Part shown: positions 9,274 to 17,883 of the stretch, one piece after another | Position numbering within the stretch: position 1 is the stretch's first letter | Layout of the letters: every line of letters begins with the position of its first letter | Assembly: GCF_013426915.1 (NCBI RefSeq) | Contig: NZ_AP023181.1 | Span: 2,046,001-2,110,000, forward strand | Length of the DNA: 64,000 bases | DNA from: Paraburkholderia sp. PGU19 | GTDB lineage: Bacteria > Pseudomonadota > Gammaproteobacteria > Burkholderiales > Burkholderiaceae | Direction of reading: 5' to 3' | Notes under the pieces: generated by a model | The model's input: only the letters and a program-made list of their open reading frames with translations | Told to the model about the DNA's origin: nothing | The model's database searches: none | Translations under genes and position numbers: made by a program

Positions 9274-10194
9274 ATGAATCGGCTTGATTCCATGTCCATC
9301 CTTGTCGCTGTCGTTGACTCGGGCAGCTTGTCGGCCGCCGCGCGGCGCCTCGGCATGCCGTTGGCAACCGTGAGCCGCAAGGTGGGAGAACTGGAATCGC
9401 ATCTGAAGACGCGTCTTATCCAACGCACGACGCGGCAACTCTCATTGACGGAAGCGGGCGCCTCGTATGTGGCGGCGTGCCGGCGCATCCTCGATGAGAT
9501 TGCAGAAGCCGAGCGCGCGGCGACGGGGGAATACGCGTCTCCCAAGGGCGAACTTGTGGTCACGGCGCCCGTCGTGTTCGGGCGCTTGCACGTCGTGCCC
9601 GTGGTTGCGGAATTTCTCGCGCACTATCCGGAAATCGACGTGAGCCTCGTGCTCACGGATCGCGTCGTGCATCTGATGGAGGAGCAGGCGGACGTCGCCA
9701 TCCGCATTGGAGAACTGCCCGATAGCACGCTCATGGCGACGAGAGTGGGAACTGTGCGCCGGGTTGTCTGCGCGAGTCCCGCGTATCTGGCAACGCATGG
9801 CGTGCCCGTCAAACCGCGCGATCTCGCGGCGCATGAGTGCATTACGTTCGAGGTGCTCGCATCCACGCGTGCCTGGGTGTTTGGGTCCGGCAAGTCAGAA
9901 GTGTCCGTGCCCGTGCATTCACGGCTTGCCGTCAATACGGCGGAAGCGGCGATCGCAGCCGCGATGCTTGGCGTTGGACTGGTACGCGTGTTGTCCTATC
10001 AGGTCGCGGACGCTATTCGCGACAACGCACTGAGCGTCGTGCTCGACGCGTTCGAGTCGGCGCCGTTGCCCATCAGTCTCGTACATAAAGGACAGACGCC
10101 TCTGCCACTCAAATTGCGCGCTTTTCTCGACTTCGTGGCGCCGCGTCTGCGCAGCCGTACATCGCGCATACTCGAAGACGCCACGACAAAATGA
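9274..10194 (+). CDS. LysR-type transcriptional regulator
   Basis: The 306-residue protein has an N-terminal HTH (residues 2-60, [20 protein letters not shown]) of the subgroup with MNRLDSM-type starts, a linker helix, and a two-lobed effector domain ending near residue 290. It is divergent from the MFS exporter at 7912-9132 and probably controls it. Full length and intact. Confidence 0.92.
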   Translation: MNRLDSMSILVAVVDSGSLSAAARRLGMPLATVSRKVGELESHLKTRLIQRTTRQLSLTEAGASYVAACRRILDEIAEAERAATGEYASPKGELVVTAPVVFGRLHVVPVVAEFLAHYPEIDVSLVLTDRVVHLMEEQADVAIRIGELPDSTLMATRVGTVRRVVCASPAYLATHGVPVKPRDLAAHECITFEVLASTRAWVFGSGKSEVSVPVHSRLAVNTAEAAIAAAMLGVGLVRVLSYQVADAIRDNALSVVLDAFESAPLPISLVHKGQTPLPLKLRAFLDFVAPRLRSRTSRILEDATTK

Positions 10195-10250
10195 TTGCTA
10201 TCGATACGACAGTCGTGACGCGTGCATCGGCATGAAGCGCGATTGATCGC

Positions 10251-10876
10251 TCACGTGTGCTTTGGAAACGGCTTGCTCCAGAACTTCGACGCAGCGAGTC
10301 CAAAACGCCAGGGCAACGCGATTGCCTTGGTAATGCCGATTCGCGGCCCCCCACGACGGGTGCCGGTTCCTGCGGCGCTTCGACGTGAAAAGGCGCTTCG
10401 AGTAACGACATGCCGTTGTGCCGGTGTGTGATGCCAAGTGCCTGTCCAACGCGGCCCGGTCCAGAACAGAGCAGGCGGATCGGTTCGAGCCCGCGCCGCT
10501 GGCGCATCGCGTCCAGGCCGGTCAACGGTTCGATTGCGCGGATCAGTACCCCGGCGCCGTGACCTTCTTCTCGACACACGAAATTGAGGCACCAATGAAT
10601 GCCGTACGAGCGGTACACGTAGACATGTGCGGGCGGCCCGAAAAGCACGGTGTTGCGCGTCGTCGGCCCGCAGAAAGCATGTGATGCGGGTTCCTCGGGA
10701 TCGTACGCCTCCGTCTCGACGATACGGCCGCCCACGCCGTCCACCGTCAGGATAGCGCCGATCAGCCGCTGTGCTACCAGCGCTGCGGGCGCAGAAAAAT
10801 CGATTGGTTCGACGTTGGAAGGAAGGCGCAAGGTCACGGTGGGTAACGATTCTGCTGCAAAGCTATGCAGCGTCAC
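10251..10876 (-). pseudogene. DNA-3-methyladenine glycosylase (AAG/Mpg family), frameshifted near C-terminus
   Basis: The first about 175 residues (from the GTG at 10876) form a typical alkyladenine glycosylase: [19 protein letters not shown] near residues 54-72 with the catalytic Glu, the [20 protein letters not shown] wall, and [10 protein letters not shown]. Within a run of six G (minus strand; C6 at 10347-10352) the frame changes, and the expected ending [18 protein letters not shown] appears in another frame and stops at 10251. One added G would restore about 208 residues, the normal length. The family excises 3-methyladenine, hypoxanthine and etheno-adenine. A homopolymer break of this kind is as likely to be a sequence error as a mutation. 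Unrepaired translation would run on to 10109 with a foreign tail. Confidence 0.85.
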
Positions 10877-11168
10877 AGATGGTTTTGCGGAAAAGACAGC
10901 TTACTCATGTCATAGCCTGCCCGTGAATGCGGCATCGCGTCGACGGGAGTATTCACTATCGCGACTGATGTTTAAAGACGCGCATGGAAAAGACAGGTTT
11001 CGCGTTGCTCAATAGTCTCGCCTGATATGGAGTACCTTGATTGCACGAATACGTGGCATGCGTGCTGGCGTAGTAAATGGTGCTACTCTCGTTCCATGCT
11101 ATCTAACCGCATCGGCATAGCTGCGGTAGCTGTGCAAGCGCGCCGGGACTCATCAAGGAATTCCACAC

Positions 11169-12023
11169 ATGTCTCATTCTGCTCTTTCCAAGGGAGCCGT
11201 TGCCGTCATCACGGGTGGCGCGGCCGGTATCGGCCTGGCTGCGGCAAAGCGGTTTGCCGAGCTTGGACTTCGTATCTGCATTGCAGACCGCGATGCCGAT
11301 CGAATTGCGTATGCCGTGGAAGAAGTCGCCAGGTTGAGCGCGAGCGGCGCGCGGGACGTCTTTGGACTCGAAACCGATGTCAGTGCCATTGACGATGTCC
11401 GTCGTCTGCACTCAGCCGTTGTCGAAAGATTTGGCGGCACCGACGTCTTGATGAACAACGCCGGCGTTCAACCGGGCAGCGGTATGTTCGGTCCCGACGA
11501 GAACTGGACGCGCGTGCTGGGCGTGAATTTGTGGGGCCCAATTCACGGCACGCAGGTTTTCGTACCCGACATGATCACGCGCGGTCGCCCAGGGCTTGTC
11601 ATCAATACGGGTTCAAAGCAAGGCATTACGACACCGCCAGGGGACCCGGCCTATAACGTGTCGAAAGCCGGATTGAAGGCGTTCACGGAGGCGCTCCAAC
11701 ACGAACTCCGTAACACCCCCGGGTGCAACATAAGCGCACACTTGCTCATTCCCGGTTTCGTGTTCACGGAGTTGACTCGCAAAGGCCGGACGGAAAAGCC
11801 CGCTGCGGCATGGACACCCGAGCAAACGGTCGAGTTCATGCTCGAGCGCCTCAGCGCTGGCGACTTCTATATCCTGTGTCCGGATAACGACGTACCGCGT
11901 TCGCTCGACGAGCGCCGCATGTTATGGGCGATAGGGGATATCGTAGAAAACAGGCCCGCCTTGTCTCGTTGGCATGCGGACTACGCGGCGGCGTTCGAAG
12001 CGTTTATCGAACAGCCTCGCTAG
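11169..12023 (+). CDS. SDR family NAD(P)-dependent oxidoreductase
   Basis: The 284-residue protein has the Rossmann TGGAAGIG cofactor motif at residues 16-23, the NNAG motif near residue 96 and the YNVSK active-site pair near residues 161-165. Members reduce ketones or oxidise alcohols with NAD(P)H. The extended C-terminal part (after about residue 215) is longer than in the classical 250-residue group. It stands alone with no partner gene on its strand; the substrate is not deducible. Confidence 0.88.
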   Translation: MSHSALSKGAVAVITGGAAGIGLAAAKRFAELGLRICIADRDADRIAYAVEEVARLSASGARDVFGLETDVSAIDDVRRLHSAVVERFGGTDVLMNNAGVQPGSGMFGPDENWTRVLGVNLWGPIHGTQVFVPDMITRGRPGLVINTGSKQGITTPPGDPAYNVSKAGLKAFTEALQHELRNTPGCNISAHLLIPGFVFTELTRKGRTEKPAAAWTPEQTVEFMLERLSAGDFYILCPDNDVPRSLDERRMLWAIGDIVENRPALSRWHADYAAAFEAFIEQPR

Positions 12024-12418
12024 TTGGAGCGGCTTGCACGCGCTGTACATGTTCGGCCGTCTGTTTCGCGCTCGCGCTTCACTCCCACAATCCGCTCTTG
12101 TGCGGTGTTCGTCGAGCCTCGCGCCAGCACCACCGGCTCTGAATAGCGATCGTCATTCGCGACGGCTGAACCCCATTGAACGCGGCCCACGCCCAGGAAG
12201 TGGAACCGGCAATGCGGTCACGCGCAGAGGCCGCGCAGATCCAGCATCACCATGTCAGGCCGGGACGCGCGACCGATGTGCAGAACAGCGCTGAACTCAC
12301 GACCTGACCGCCCATTCCAGCGCACCCACCGCATTCGAAAATGAACGCGACGGGCAGGGTGACATCGCGACACCGGCCATGCGGCTTGAAACGCTCTGAC
12401 CCGACGTAGCACCTCTCA
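12024..12418. other. Intergenic region without recognised gene
   Basis: About 395 bases between the SDR gene and the terminator-like hairpin. Short open frames in both directions have no ribosome site and no recognisable domain. No repeat or RNA gene was seen. Confidence 0.5.
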
Positions 12419-12451
12419 AACAAGCAAGTCTTACCTGCTTGTTGTTCTTTT
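12419..12451. terminator. Bidirectional terminator-like hairpin
   Basis: AACAAGCA at 12419-12426 pairs with TGCTTGTT at 12436-12443, followed on the plus strand by a T-rich GTTCTTTT. It lies three bases beyond the stop of the minus-strand transposase gene, where it also gives a short T run on that strand. It could end transcripts from both sides. Confidence 0.6.
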
Positions 12452-12453
12452 GA

Positions 12454-13170
12454 TTAGCCCACGTGTGCTCGACCGCGTGTCGTGCGAACGCTAGGCGGGC
12501 GGTCGCGTAGCAGCAGGGGCATCAAACGCCGGTTGGCTGTCTGCGCCGCCCACTCGCAATACGCGGCGCTGCCGAGCACCCAGCCCTTGAGCGTCGACTG
12601 CATCAGGTTATCGACCTCGAGTTCGTCGAGGGGCTGTGCGCTCAAATCGCGGTAAGCCTCGTGGCGCTCGAACGGCGTGTTGCCGAGCGCCCGATAGAGC
12701 GGATGGTCCTTGATGAAGCTATCGGCACGCAGCCCGATGTGATGCGTGTAGCTCGACCACGGGTACTTTCCCGGCTCTGCCACAAGGCGGTTGCGCACCG
12801 GCGCATGATCGATGACCTGGCTCGCGAACAGAAAATACCGGTCGGGCTCGATCACTGTTGCACAGTAGTTGCCACGCCACATGGTACCGCGGCGTCCATG
12901 GCGGCGGTTGAAGGTCTCGACGTAGCGACGGCAGACCGCCTGCATCGCCATGGCCACGCTCGACTCGTACGAAGGCGTGACGAGGAACTGTACTGCGTCA
13001 GGCATGAGTACCCACGCGTGGACTGCCAGATCGGCGACGCGCGCTGCGTCTGCCAGGCAGGCGAGGAAGTACAGGTAGTCTCCTTCGTCCAGGAATGCGG
13101 GCCCCGTGAGCCCCTGCAAGATAACGTGCTGCGGTTGTTCTGGGACGTAGTGCCGTGCAAGCCGTGTCAT
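12454..13170 (-). CDS. RAYT-like transposase (Y1_Tnp family) lacking the HUH histidines
   Basis: The 238-residue protein opens with the RAYT hallmark RLARHYVPEQPQHVILQG and keeps the tyrosine region CRRYVETFNRRHGRRGTMWR near residues 84-104 and the later HYIDHAPVRN/KYPWSSY-type block (about 118-140). The metal-binding HUH motif, normally MPNHVHLL, reads here MPDAVQFL (residues 57-64), so both histidines are gone. REP-associated tyrosine transposases nick single-stranded DNA; this copy should be unable to bind the metal. The gene is otherwise intact, which suggests a domesticated DNA-binding role or a recent inactivation. No clear REP array flanks it. Confidence 0.82.
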   Translation of the reverse strand: MTRLARHYVPEQPQHVILQGLTGPAFLDEGDYLYFLACLADAARVADLAVHAWVLMPDAVQFLVTPSYESSVAMAMQAVCRRYVETFNRRHGRRGTMWRGNYCATVIEPDRYFLFASQVIDHAPVRNRLVAEPGKYPWSSYTHHIGLRADSFIKDHPLYRALGNTPFERHEAYRDLSAQPLDELEVDNLMQSTLKGWVLGSAAYCEWAAQTANRRLMPLLLRDRPPSVRTTRGRAHVG

Positions 13171-13612
13171 GCTGAATTAACCGGAAATCCGATGTGAGAA
13201 AGCGATCCGACAGGTATCGGACGCGTGACGGAACATAACGAAATTCTATCGACTATTTGCGTGCTTTACATCACGAACAGGCCTTTTTTCTGGCCTCTTT
13301 TCGCTGATTTGACGATCGCGACCAACATCGCTTTTATGCCGGCGCTGAATAGCGGCGCTGCGTTATACACCTCCACTGCATGCGCGCCATCTGGCACCAA
13401 TACATCCGTAGCGCGGCGGTACGGCGGTCGAAGCGCACCGTCTCCATTCGCCTCCCACCTGCACCGGCAAAGCCCAGAAAATGGGGATCGATAATTTAAT
13501 CGATAGGTATCCGAACGATAATGATCGCCGCGAATCCAGGAGCCGTCCAACGCCGTGAATTCCAATGATCGGTCGTTCGCAAGTCGTCACCGGGAGCAGC
13601 CATTCGACGGTA
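13171..13612. other. Intergenic region before cysS leader
   Basis: About 440 bases without a convincing gene. It contains short dyads such as TCCGA/TCGGA near 13206-13220 and ATCGAT twice near 13486-13503. A minus-strand open frame of about 99 codons in 13266-13565 has no ribosome site or known domain and was not called. The last part supplies the promoter for the Cys leader. Confidence 0.45.
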
Positions 13613-13642
13613 TTGACCTGCGCAGCCAACAGACGTTACGAT
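13613..13642 (+). promoter_or_regulatory. Predicted sigma-70 promoter of the cysS leader
   Basis: TTGACC (13613-13618) and TACGAT (13637-13642) are separated by 18 bp, a reasonable -35/-10 pair. Transcription would begin about 7-8 bases downstream, at or next to the ATG at 13650, so the leader peptide would be read from a leaderless mRNA. This would explain the lack of a ribosome site. Prediction only. Confidence 0.5.
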
Positions 13643-13649
13643 TCCTGTC

Positions 13650-13727
13650 ATGTCTAGTCACGCCAAACTCCTCGCTTCGCTGATCCGTGCATGTTGTCAG
13701 AACATGCCGGGGGGAAGCTGCGTCTAG
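13650..13727 (+). CDS. Putative Cys-codon leader peptide of cysS attenuator
   Basis: A 25-codon ORF begins with ATG at 13650 and ends with TAG at 13725-13727. It carries tandem Cys codons at positions 15-16 (13692-13697) and a third Cys at position 24, a clear excess for such a short peptide, and lies directly upstream of a terminator and a cysteinyl-tRNA synthetase gene. There is no Shine-Dalgarno site, but a promoter predicted just upstream would start the mRNA at the ATG. The two Cys codons lie inside a perfect 7-bp hairpin (13689-13695 with 13701-13707). The pattern is that of ribosome-mediated transcription attenuation: stalling at Cys codons when Cys-tRNA is low would favour synthetase expression. 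Function is inferred, not shown. Confidence 0.6.
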   Translation: MSSHAKLLASLIRACCQNMPGGSCV

Positions 13728-13760
13728 CAATCTAGCTATACGTTGAAGCCAACGCCTTCT

Positions 13761-13797
13761 GGCCGCCCGTTGCAAAACCGGCGGCCTTTCTGTTTTT
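13761..13797 (+). terminator. Rho-independent attenuator before cysS
   Basis: GGCCGCC (13761-13767) pairs with GGCGGCC (13780-13786), followed at once by TTTCTGTTTTT (13787-13797), a textbook intrinsic terminator. It lies between the Cys leader ORF and the synthetase start at 13829, and no gene upstream on the same strand needs it. The left arm plus the preceding CTTC (13756-13759) can alternatively pair, with bulges, to the G-rich segment 13709-13717 inside the leader ORF, giving a plausible antiterminator. Confidence 0.75.
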
Positions 13798-13828
13798 GGG
13801 CCTGTACCTTTGGGGATGGAGAGACTCG

Positions 13829-15235
13829 ATGCCGCTTGCGCTATATGACACCTGGTCGCGTACCGTGCGCCCGTTCACGCCAATCCACGCCGGTCGGGTC
13901 GGCATGTATTGCTGCGGACCCACCGTCTATGACCATGCGCATATCGGCAATCTCAGGACTTACGTGTTCGAGGACATCCTGCGCCGCGTACTGATGCGTA
14001 ACGGTTTCGAGGTCCGGCACGTCGTCAATATCTCCGACGTCGGCCATCTGACTTCTGATGCGGACGAAGGCGAAGACAAGATGGAGAGAGGCAGCCAGCG
14101 CACCGGGCAATCAGCGTGGGCCATTGCCCGACGCTACACCGACGCCTTCATCGCGGACTGGCACGCCCTCCACCTGCTGGAGCCGACGGTCTGGTGCCGT
14201 GCAACCGATCACATCGCCGAACAGATCGCGTTCATTGGCGAGCTGGAACGAGCCGGCTACGTGTACCGGACGGATGACGGTCTCTACTTCGACACCAGTA
14301 AGCAGGACGATTACGGCTATCTCGCGCGGCTAGACCACGCAGGTTTGCACGCGGGGAAGCGGGTCGCGCTCGGCGCGAAGAAGAACCTCACGGACTTTGC
14401 CTTGTGGAAATTCAGTCCCACCGACGTCAGGCGGCAGATGGAGTGGGAGAGCCCATGGGGTCGCGGCTTTCCTGGTTGGCATATCGAGTGCTCGGCCATG
14501 TCCGCGAAATGCCTCGGCACATGGTTTGATATCCATTGCGGCGGCGAGGACCATATCGCCGTGCATCACAACAACGAGATTGCGCAGACGGAAGCGGCAT
14601 ACGGCACACGCCTTGCGAACTTCTGGATGCACGGACACTTTCTGACGCTCGATATGAACACGAAGATGTCAAAGTCGAGCGGGGATTTCATTCGTCTTCA
14701 GACCTTGCAAAGTCGAAGCATCGATCCGCTCGCCTACCGTTATCTGTGCCTGACAGCCCATTACCGGAGCAAATTGCGCTTCAGCTGGGCGTCTCTCGAT
14801 GGCGCTCAGACGGCATTGAACCGGCTGCGCCATCTCTATTCGACCTGGCCGGAGGCCGGCAGTGTCCATCCGGAATTCGCCGTCCGCTTCGACGCTGAGG
14901 TGAACGAGGACCTGAATCTGCCGAGGGCACTTGCCGTACTTTGGGATCTCACCAGGAGTCACCTGCCACCCGCGACTCTGAGAGCAACCGTGGACAGCTT
15001 TGATACGGTACTTGGTCTCGGTTTGCACGAATGGAGACCTGTCGTGTCGGATATTCCGGAGGACGTTCGCGTATTACTCAGCGAACGTGAGCGTGCTCGA
15101 TCTGGAAAGGATTGGGAAAGAGCCGATCACATACGGGCAGCGTTAAGCGCGCGAGGCTGGAGAGTCGAGGACAGCAAAGAAGGCCAACGCCTGGTCGGAA
15201 CCACGCCGGACCAGGCACAAGTCGGGGGCGGTTGA
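13829..15235 (+). CDS. cysS: Cysteinyl-tRNA synthetase (probable second copy)
   Basis: The 468-residue class I synthetase has the HIGH-type HAHIG (residues 36-40), the KMSKS loop (279-283) and the four zinc ligands that discriminate cysteine (Cys29, Cys221, His246, Glu250). It charges tRNA-Cys with cysteine in the cytoplasm. ATG 13829 is chosen because GGAGAG precedes it and the protein then starts with the normal PLALYDTWSR; a TTG further upstream lies inside the terminator. Length is normal. The isolated position beside a RAYT and a lipoprotein gene, instead of a housekeeping locus, suggests an additional copy; the leader and attenuator upstream suggest it is turned on when Cys-tRNA is scarce (inference). 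Confidence 0.93.
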   Translation: MPLALYDTWSRTVRPFTPIHAGRVGMYCCGPTVYDHAHIGNLRTYVFEDILRRVLMRNGFEVRHVVNISDVGHLTSDADEGEDKMERGSQRTGQSAWAIARRYTDAFIADWHALHLLEPTVWCRATDHIAEQIAFIGELERAGYVYRTDDGLYFDTSKQDDYGYLARLDHAGLHAGKRVALGAKKNLTDFALWKFSPTDVRRQMEWESPWGRGFPGWHIECSAMSAKCLGTWFDIHCGGEDHIAVHHNNEIAQTEAAYGTRLANFWMHGHFLTLDMNTKMSKSSGDFIRLQTLQSRSIDPLAYRYLCLTAHYRSKLRFSWASLDGAQTALNRLRHLYSTWPEAGSVHPEFAVRFDAEVNEDLNLPRALAVLWDLTRSHLPPATLRATVDSFDTVLGLGLHEWRPVVSDIPEDVRVLLSERERARSGKDWERADHIRAALSARGWRVEDSKEGQRLVGTTPDQAQVGGG

Positions 15236-15333
15236 TCACTGCATGGTCGGTGATCTGCACGTCCGCTTCGGATACGTTCCACCCGCCGCTCAGGATCGAT
15301 CGCGGGCGGCTGGTGTTTTCCGGCCAAGGTGCG

Positions 15334-15750
15334 TCATTGCGGCCTGAGGTGCAGATCGTTGCTCACGGATTGCGCCCCCGGGACGCCTCGCGCCACGGCA
15401 AGCGCGCTCTGAATCTGTACTTCTGAATCCACGTAGCCCGACAACTGCACGACGCCTCGATACGTCGCGACGCTGATCGGCAACGATCTCAGCCCCGAGT
15501 CCGCGACGAGCGCCTGCTTCACCCGGGCGGCGAGCGCAGCGTCGTCAGTGGCGATCTGCCCCGGTGCGGTCGCAGTCGCAGTCGACGTCGCCGTCGAATG
15601 ACAGCCGTTGATGAATACAGACGCGGACAACGCGAACGCCGTGACGATCAGCAACCGGCCTTTGCCGTATCGCGCGTTTCGCATGTTGGCTATGACGGCC
15701 TGATTCGTGCACGACGAGCGTCGTGCGGGGTGGATTCGCAGACTCCACAT
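15334..15750 (-). CDS. BON-domain lipoprotein
   Basis: The protein (138 residues from ATG 15750, or 116 from the inner ATG 15684) has a hydrophobic signal ending in a lipobox-like FINGC, then a Thr/Ala-rich linker and one BON domain (about the last 65 residues: AALAARVKQALVAD, ISVATYRGVVQLSGYVDSE, ALAVARGVPGAQSVSNDL). BON domains bind membranes; such proteins sit in the periplasm or outer membrane and support envelope stability under osmotic stress. An AGGAGG site precedes the first ATG, although this gives an unusually long n-region of about 35 residues before the hydrophobic core; the inner start gives a standard signal but no ribosome site. Confidence 0.85.
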   Translation of the reverse strand: MWSLRIHPARRSSCTNQAVIANMRNARYGKGRLLIVTAFALSASVFINGCHSTATSTATATAPGQIATDDAALAARVKQALVADSGLRSLPISVATYRGVVQLSGYVDSEVQIQSALAVARGVPGAQSVSNDLHLRPQ

Positions 15751-15970
15751 GTGCGCCCTCCTGAGCCCACCATGATAGTGCAGAGTGGCGGACTTTGACT
15801 GCGCCGGCCCGGCAAAGCCGCAATAATTTGACGGAAGCGACGATCGGAAGATTGCCTTAAATAAACCGGCGGCAACCCGATCCCCGATCAGGCACTAGCT
15901 ATAATGCAACATTGACTCGTTGCTATGTCCCGAATAGTCCGCGCGAGGCGGTACTGGGAGGTAATCGTTC

Positions 15971-17392
15971 ATGGTCACGCCAACGCACGACCCCAACGTG
16001 CAGCCAACCGCGGCGCAGACATTCGGCCGTTTCTGCGCCGGCCTCGAATATGACGCGCTGCCACCCGTCGTGGTCGAGCGCGCCAAGCATTTCTTCATCG
16101 ACTACATTGCCATCGCGCTGCACGGTTCGACTCTGGATTCGAGCCGACCCGTTCGCATGATGGCTGCTGCGCGGCCGATCCCGGGTGGCGCAACGCTGCT
16201 CGGCCGCCCCGACACGGTACACGCGGCCTGGGCCGCATTGGCCAACGGAATGGCCGCGCACAGCATGGAACTGGATGACACATTTCTTCCAGGCTCGATC
16301 CATAACGAGTCGTTCGTCTTTTCCCCGGCACTGGCGTTAGCGGAAGAGCGGGGCGCCAGCGGAAAACGCTTCATCACTGCCGTCGTCGCTGGATTTGAGG
16401 TTGCCTGCCGTGTCGCCGCCGCCCTTAAGCCGGCAGTGACGAACGCACGCGGCTTCCATCCTACGGGCACCACGGGCGCGCTCGGCGCGGCCGCTACCGC
16501 CGCCACGCTCCTCGGGCTGGATTCGACGCAGGCTACGAATGCACTCGGGGTTGCATGTAGCCAGGCGGCGGGGTTGCTCGAATTCGTCACCGACGGGGCC
16601 TGGACGAAGCGCTTTCACGGCGGCTGGGCCTCGCATGCGGGCATGGTCGCCGCGGAACTGGCGCAGTACGGGATCACGGCGCCGCCTACCTCCATCGAAG
16701 GCAAATACGGCTACCTGCATGCTTATTCCGGCGATCCGTTGCTGCAGGCGCTGTCGGTGGGCGAAGGTGAGAGGCTTGCCATTGCGCAGACGGCGATGAA
16801 GTACTACCCCTGCAACTACTATATCCAGTCGATCAACGATTCCGTGCTGCAGCTTGCCGTGCGGGCGGACCTTCCTCTTGAAGCGATCGAAAGCATCGTC
16901 GTTTATACGGTGCAGGCGGCAATACCGCTGGTATGCGAACCAATCGAGCAGAAGCGCCGCCCCAAGCTGATGATTGACGCGCAGTTCAGCGTGCCGTTCA
17001 ACGTCGCCCTCGGCCTTGTCAAGAGACGCGTCTCTTTCGTGGATTTCACGCCGGCAGCATTCGCCAACCCCGCGATCGAGCGCCTGATGGATAAGGTGAC
17101 GTGCCACGTCGATCCGGTGCTGGACGCACAGTATCCGCAGGCATGGCCTGCACGTGTCGAAGTCAGACTCGCCGACGGTCGCACGCTCGTTGCTGCCACC
17201 CAGTATGCCAAGGGCGATCCACGGAATCCGCTGTGCCTCGACGAGGTGATCGCCAAGCATCGCAGCATCGTCGCCGGTGTCGTAGACGAGCGCACCGACG
17301 ATGCGATCCTCGACTTCATTTTGAGTCTTGAAACACGATCGGACTTTGGTGAACTGACGCGCATCTTGAGCAAGGTTGTGCTGACTGGTTGA
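15971..17392 (+). CDS. MmgE/PrpD family protein
   Basis: The 473-residue protein matches the MmgE/PrpD family (2-methylcitrate dehydratase, cis-aconitate decarboxylase and iminodisuccinate epimerase relatives): the FIDYIAIALHGS helix near residue 38, NGMAAHSMELDD near 95, and GWASHAGMVAAELAQYGITAPP near 218. These enzymes act on substituted dicarboxylates or tricarboxylates without cofactor. A GGGAGG site precedes ATG 15971. It is followed by a cupin and an SDR gene on the same strand. Because no methylcitrate synthase or prpB is near, a role outside propionate metabolism is more likely, for example dehydration, decarboxylation or epimerisation of another acid. Confidence 0.88.
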   Translation: MVTPTHDPNVQPTAAQTFGRFCAGLEYDALPPVVVERAKHFFIDYIAIALHGSTLDSSRPVRMMAAARPIPGGATLLGRPDTVHAAWAALANGMAAHSMELDDTFLPGSIHNESFVFSPALALAEERGASGKRFITAVVAGFEVACRVAAALKPAVTNARGFHPTGTTGALGAAATAATLLGLDSTQATNALGVACSQAAGLLEFVTDGAWTKRFHGGWASHAGMVAAELAQYGITAPPTSIEGKYGYLHAYSGDPLLQALSVGEGERLAIAQTAMKYYPCNYYIQSINDSVLQLAVRADLPLEAIESIVVYTVQAAIPLVCEPIEQKRRPKLMIDAQFSVPFNVALGLVKRRVSFVDFTPAAFANPAIERLMDKVTCHVDPVLDAQYPQAWPARVEVRLADGRTLVAATQYAKGDPRNPLCLDEVIAKHRSIVAGVVDERTDDAILDFILSLETRSDFGELTRILSKVVLTG

Positions 17393-17516
17393 ATGGTTGT
17401 CGAAGAGCAGTATCGAGGACATCGTGACCGACGGCTGCATCCTGGACTTTGATGGGATTCATGCGGGTATTGCCGGGTCGTCCACATGCGTTCGTTTCAT
17501 AGCAAAAGGAGAAACG

Positions 17517-17879
17517 ATGGAATGCATCGAGATCTACACCGGCGGCGACGGACACTCGCTATTCAGGCACATCGAGGCTTTTGAGGTTAGCCCAGTGTAT
17601 TTCAAAGGCATTACGGTGTCGTTGTCTTCGCCGCAAGCATGCGAGAGCGTACTTCTGCACGAGTTCAACAGCGACTATTTCCTTGGTTGGCACAATCCAC
17701 CGTCCAGGCAATATGTGGTTGTGCTCGCAGGGGAGCTCGAAATTGTCGTGGCAAGCAGTGAGACTGCGCAGCGCTTCGCGGCGGGCGCTGTTTTCATTGC
17801 AGGTGATTTGCACGGTAAAGGCCACACGACGCGCGCGATTCAGGCGGGCCGCGCACTAGTCGTCAATTTGCGAGGATGA
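17517..17879 (+). CDS. Small cupin-fold protein
   Basis: The 120-residue product reads as a single cupin barrel: FLGWHNPPSRQYVVVLAGELEIV near residues 60-82 is cupin motif 1, and AGAVFIAGDLHGKGHTTRA near residues 91-109 is motif 2. Metal-ligand candidates are the His of GWH, the Glu of GELEI and the His residues of motif 2. ATG 17517 follows AAAGGAG; the open frame upstream has no ribosome site. It sits between MmgE/PrpD and an SDR gene (4 bp before the SDR), so it is probably an operon member acting as an isomerase, decarboxylase or sensor. Exact role unknown. Confidence 0.78.
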   Translation: MECIEIYTGGDGHSLFRHIEAFEVSPVYFKGITVSLSSPQACESVLLHEFNSDYFLGWHNPPSRQYVVVLAGELEIVVASSETAQRFAAGAVFIAGDLHGKGHTTRAIQAGRALVVNLRG

Positions 17880-17883
17880 GGCG

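Noticed and set aside
12419..12443. Hairpin after the RAYT gene as a REP element
   Set aside because: Only one copy and a T-rich tail; it reads as a terminator rather than a REP array.
13266..13565. A 99-codon minus-strand frame before the cysS leader
   Set aside because: No ribosome site, no domain, and odd composition at both ends; left as intergenic.
13720..13800. Possible tRNA-Cys or tRNA-like element before cysS
   Set aside because: Short stems exist, but no acceptor/anticodon/T-arm order can be built; the leader-peptide and terminator reading explains the region better.
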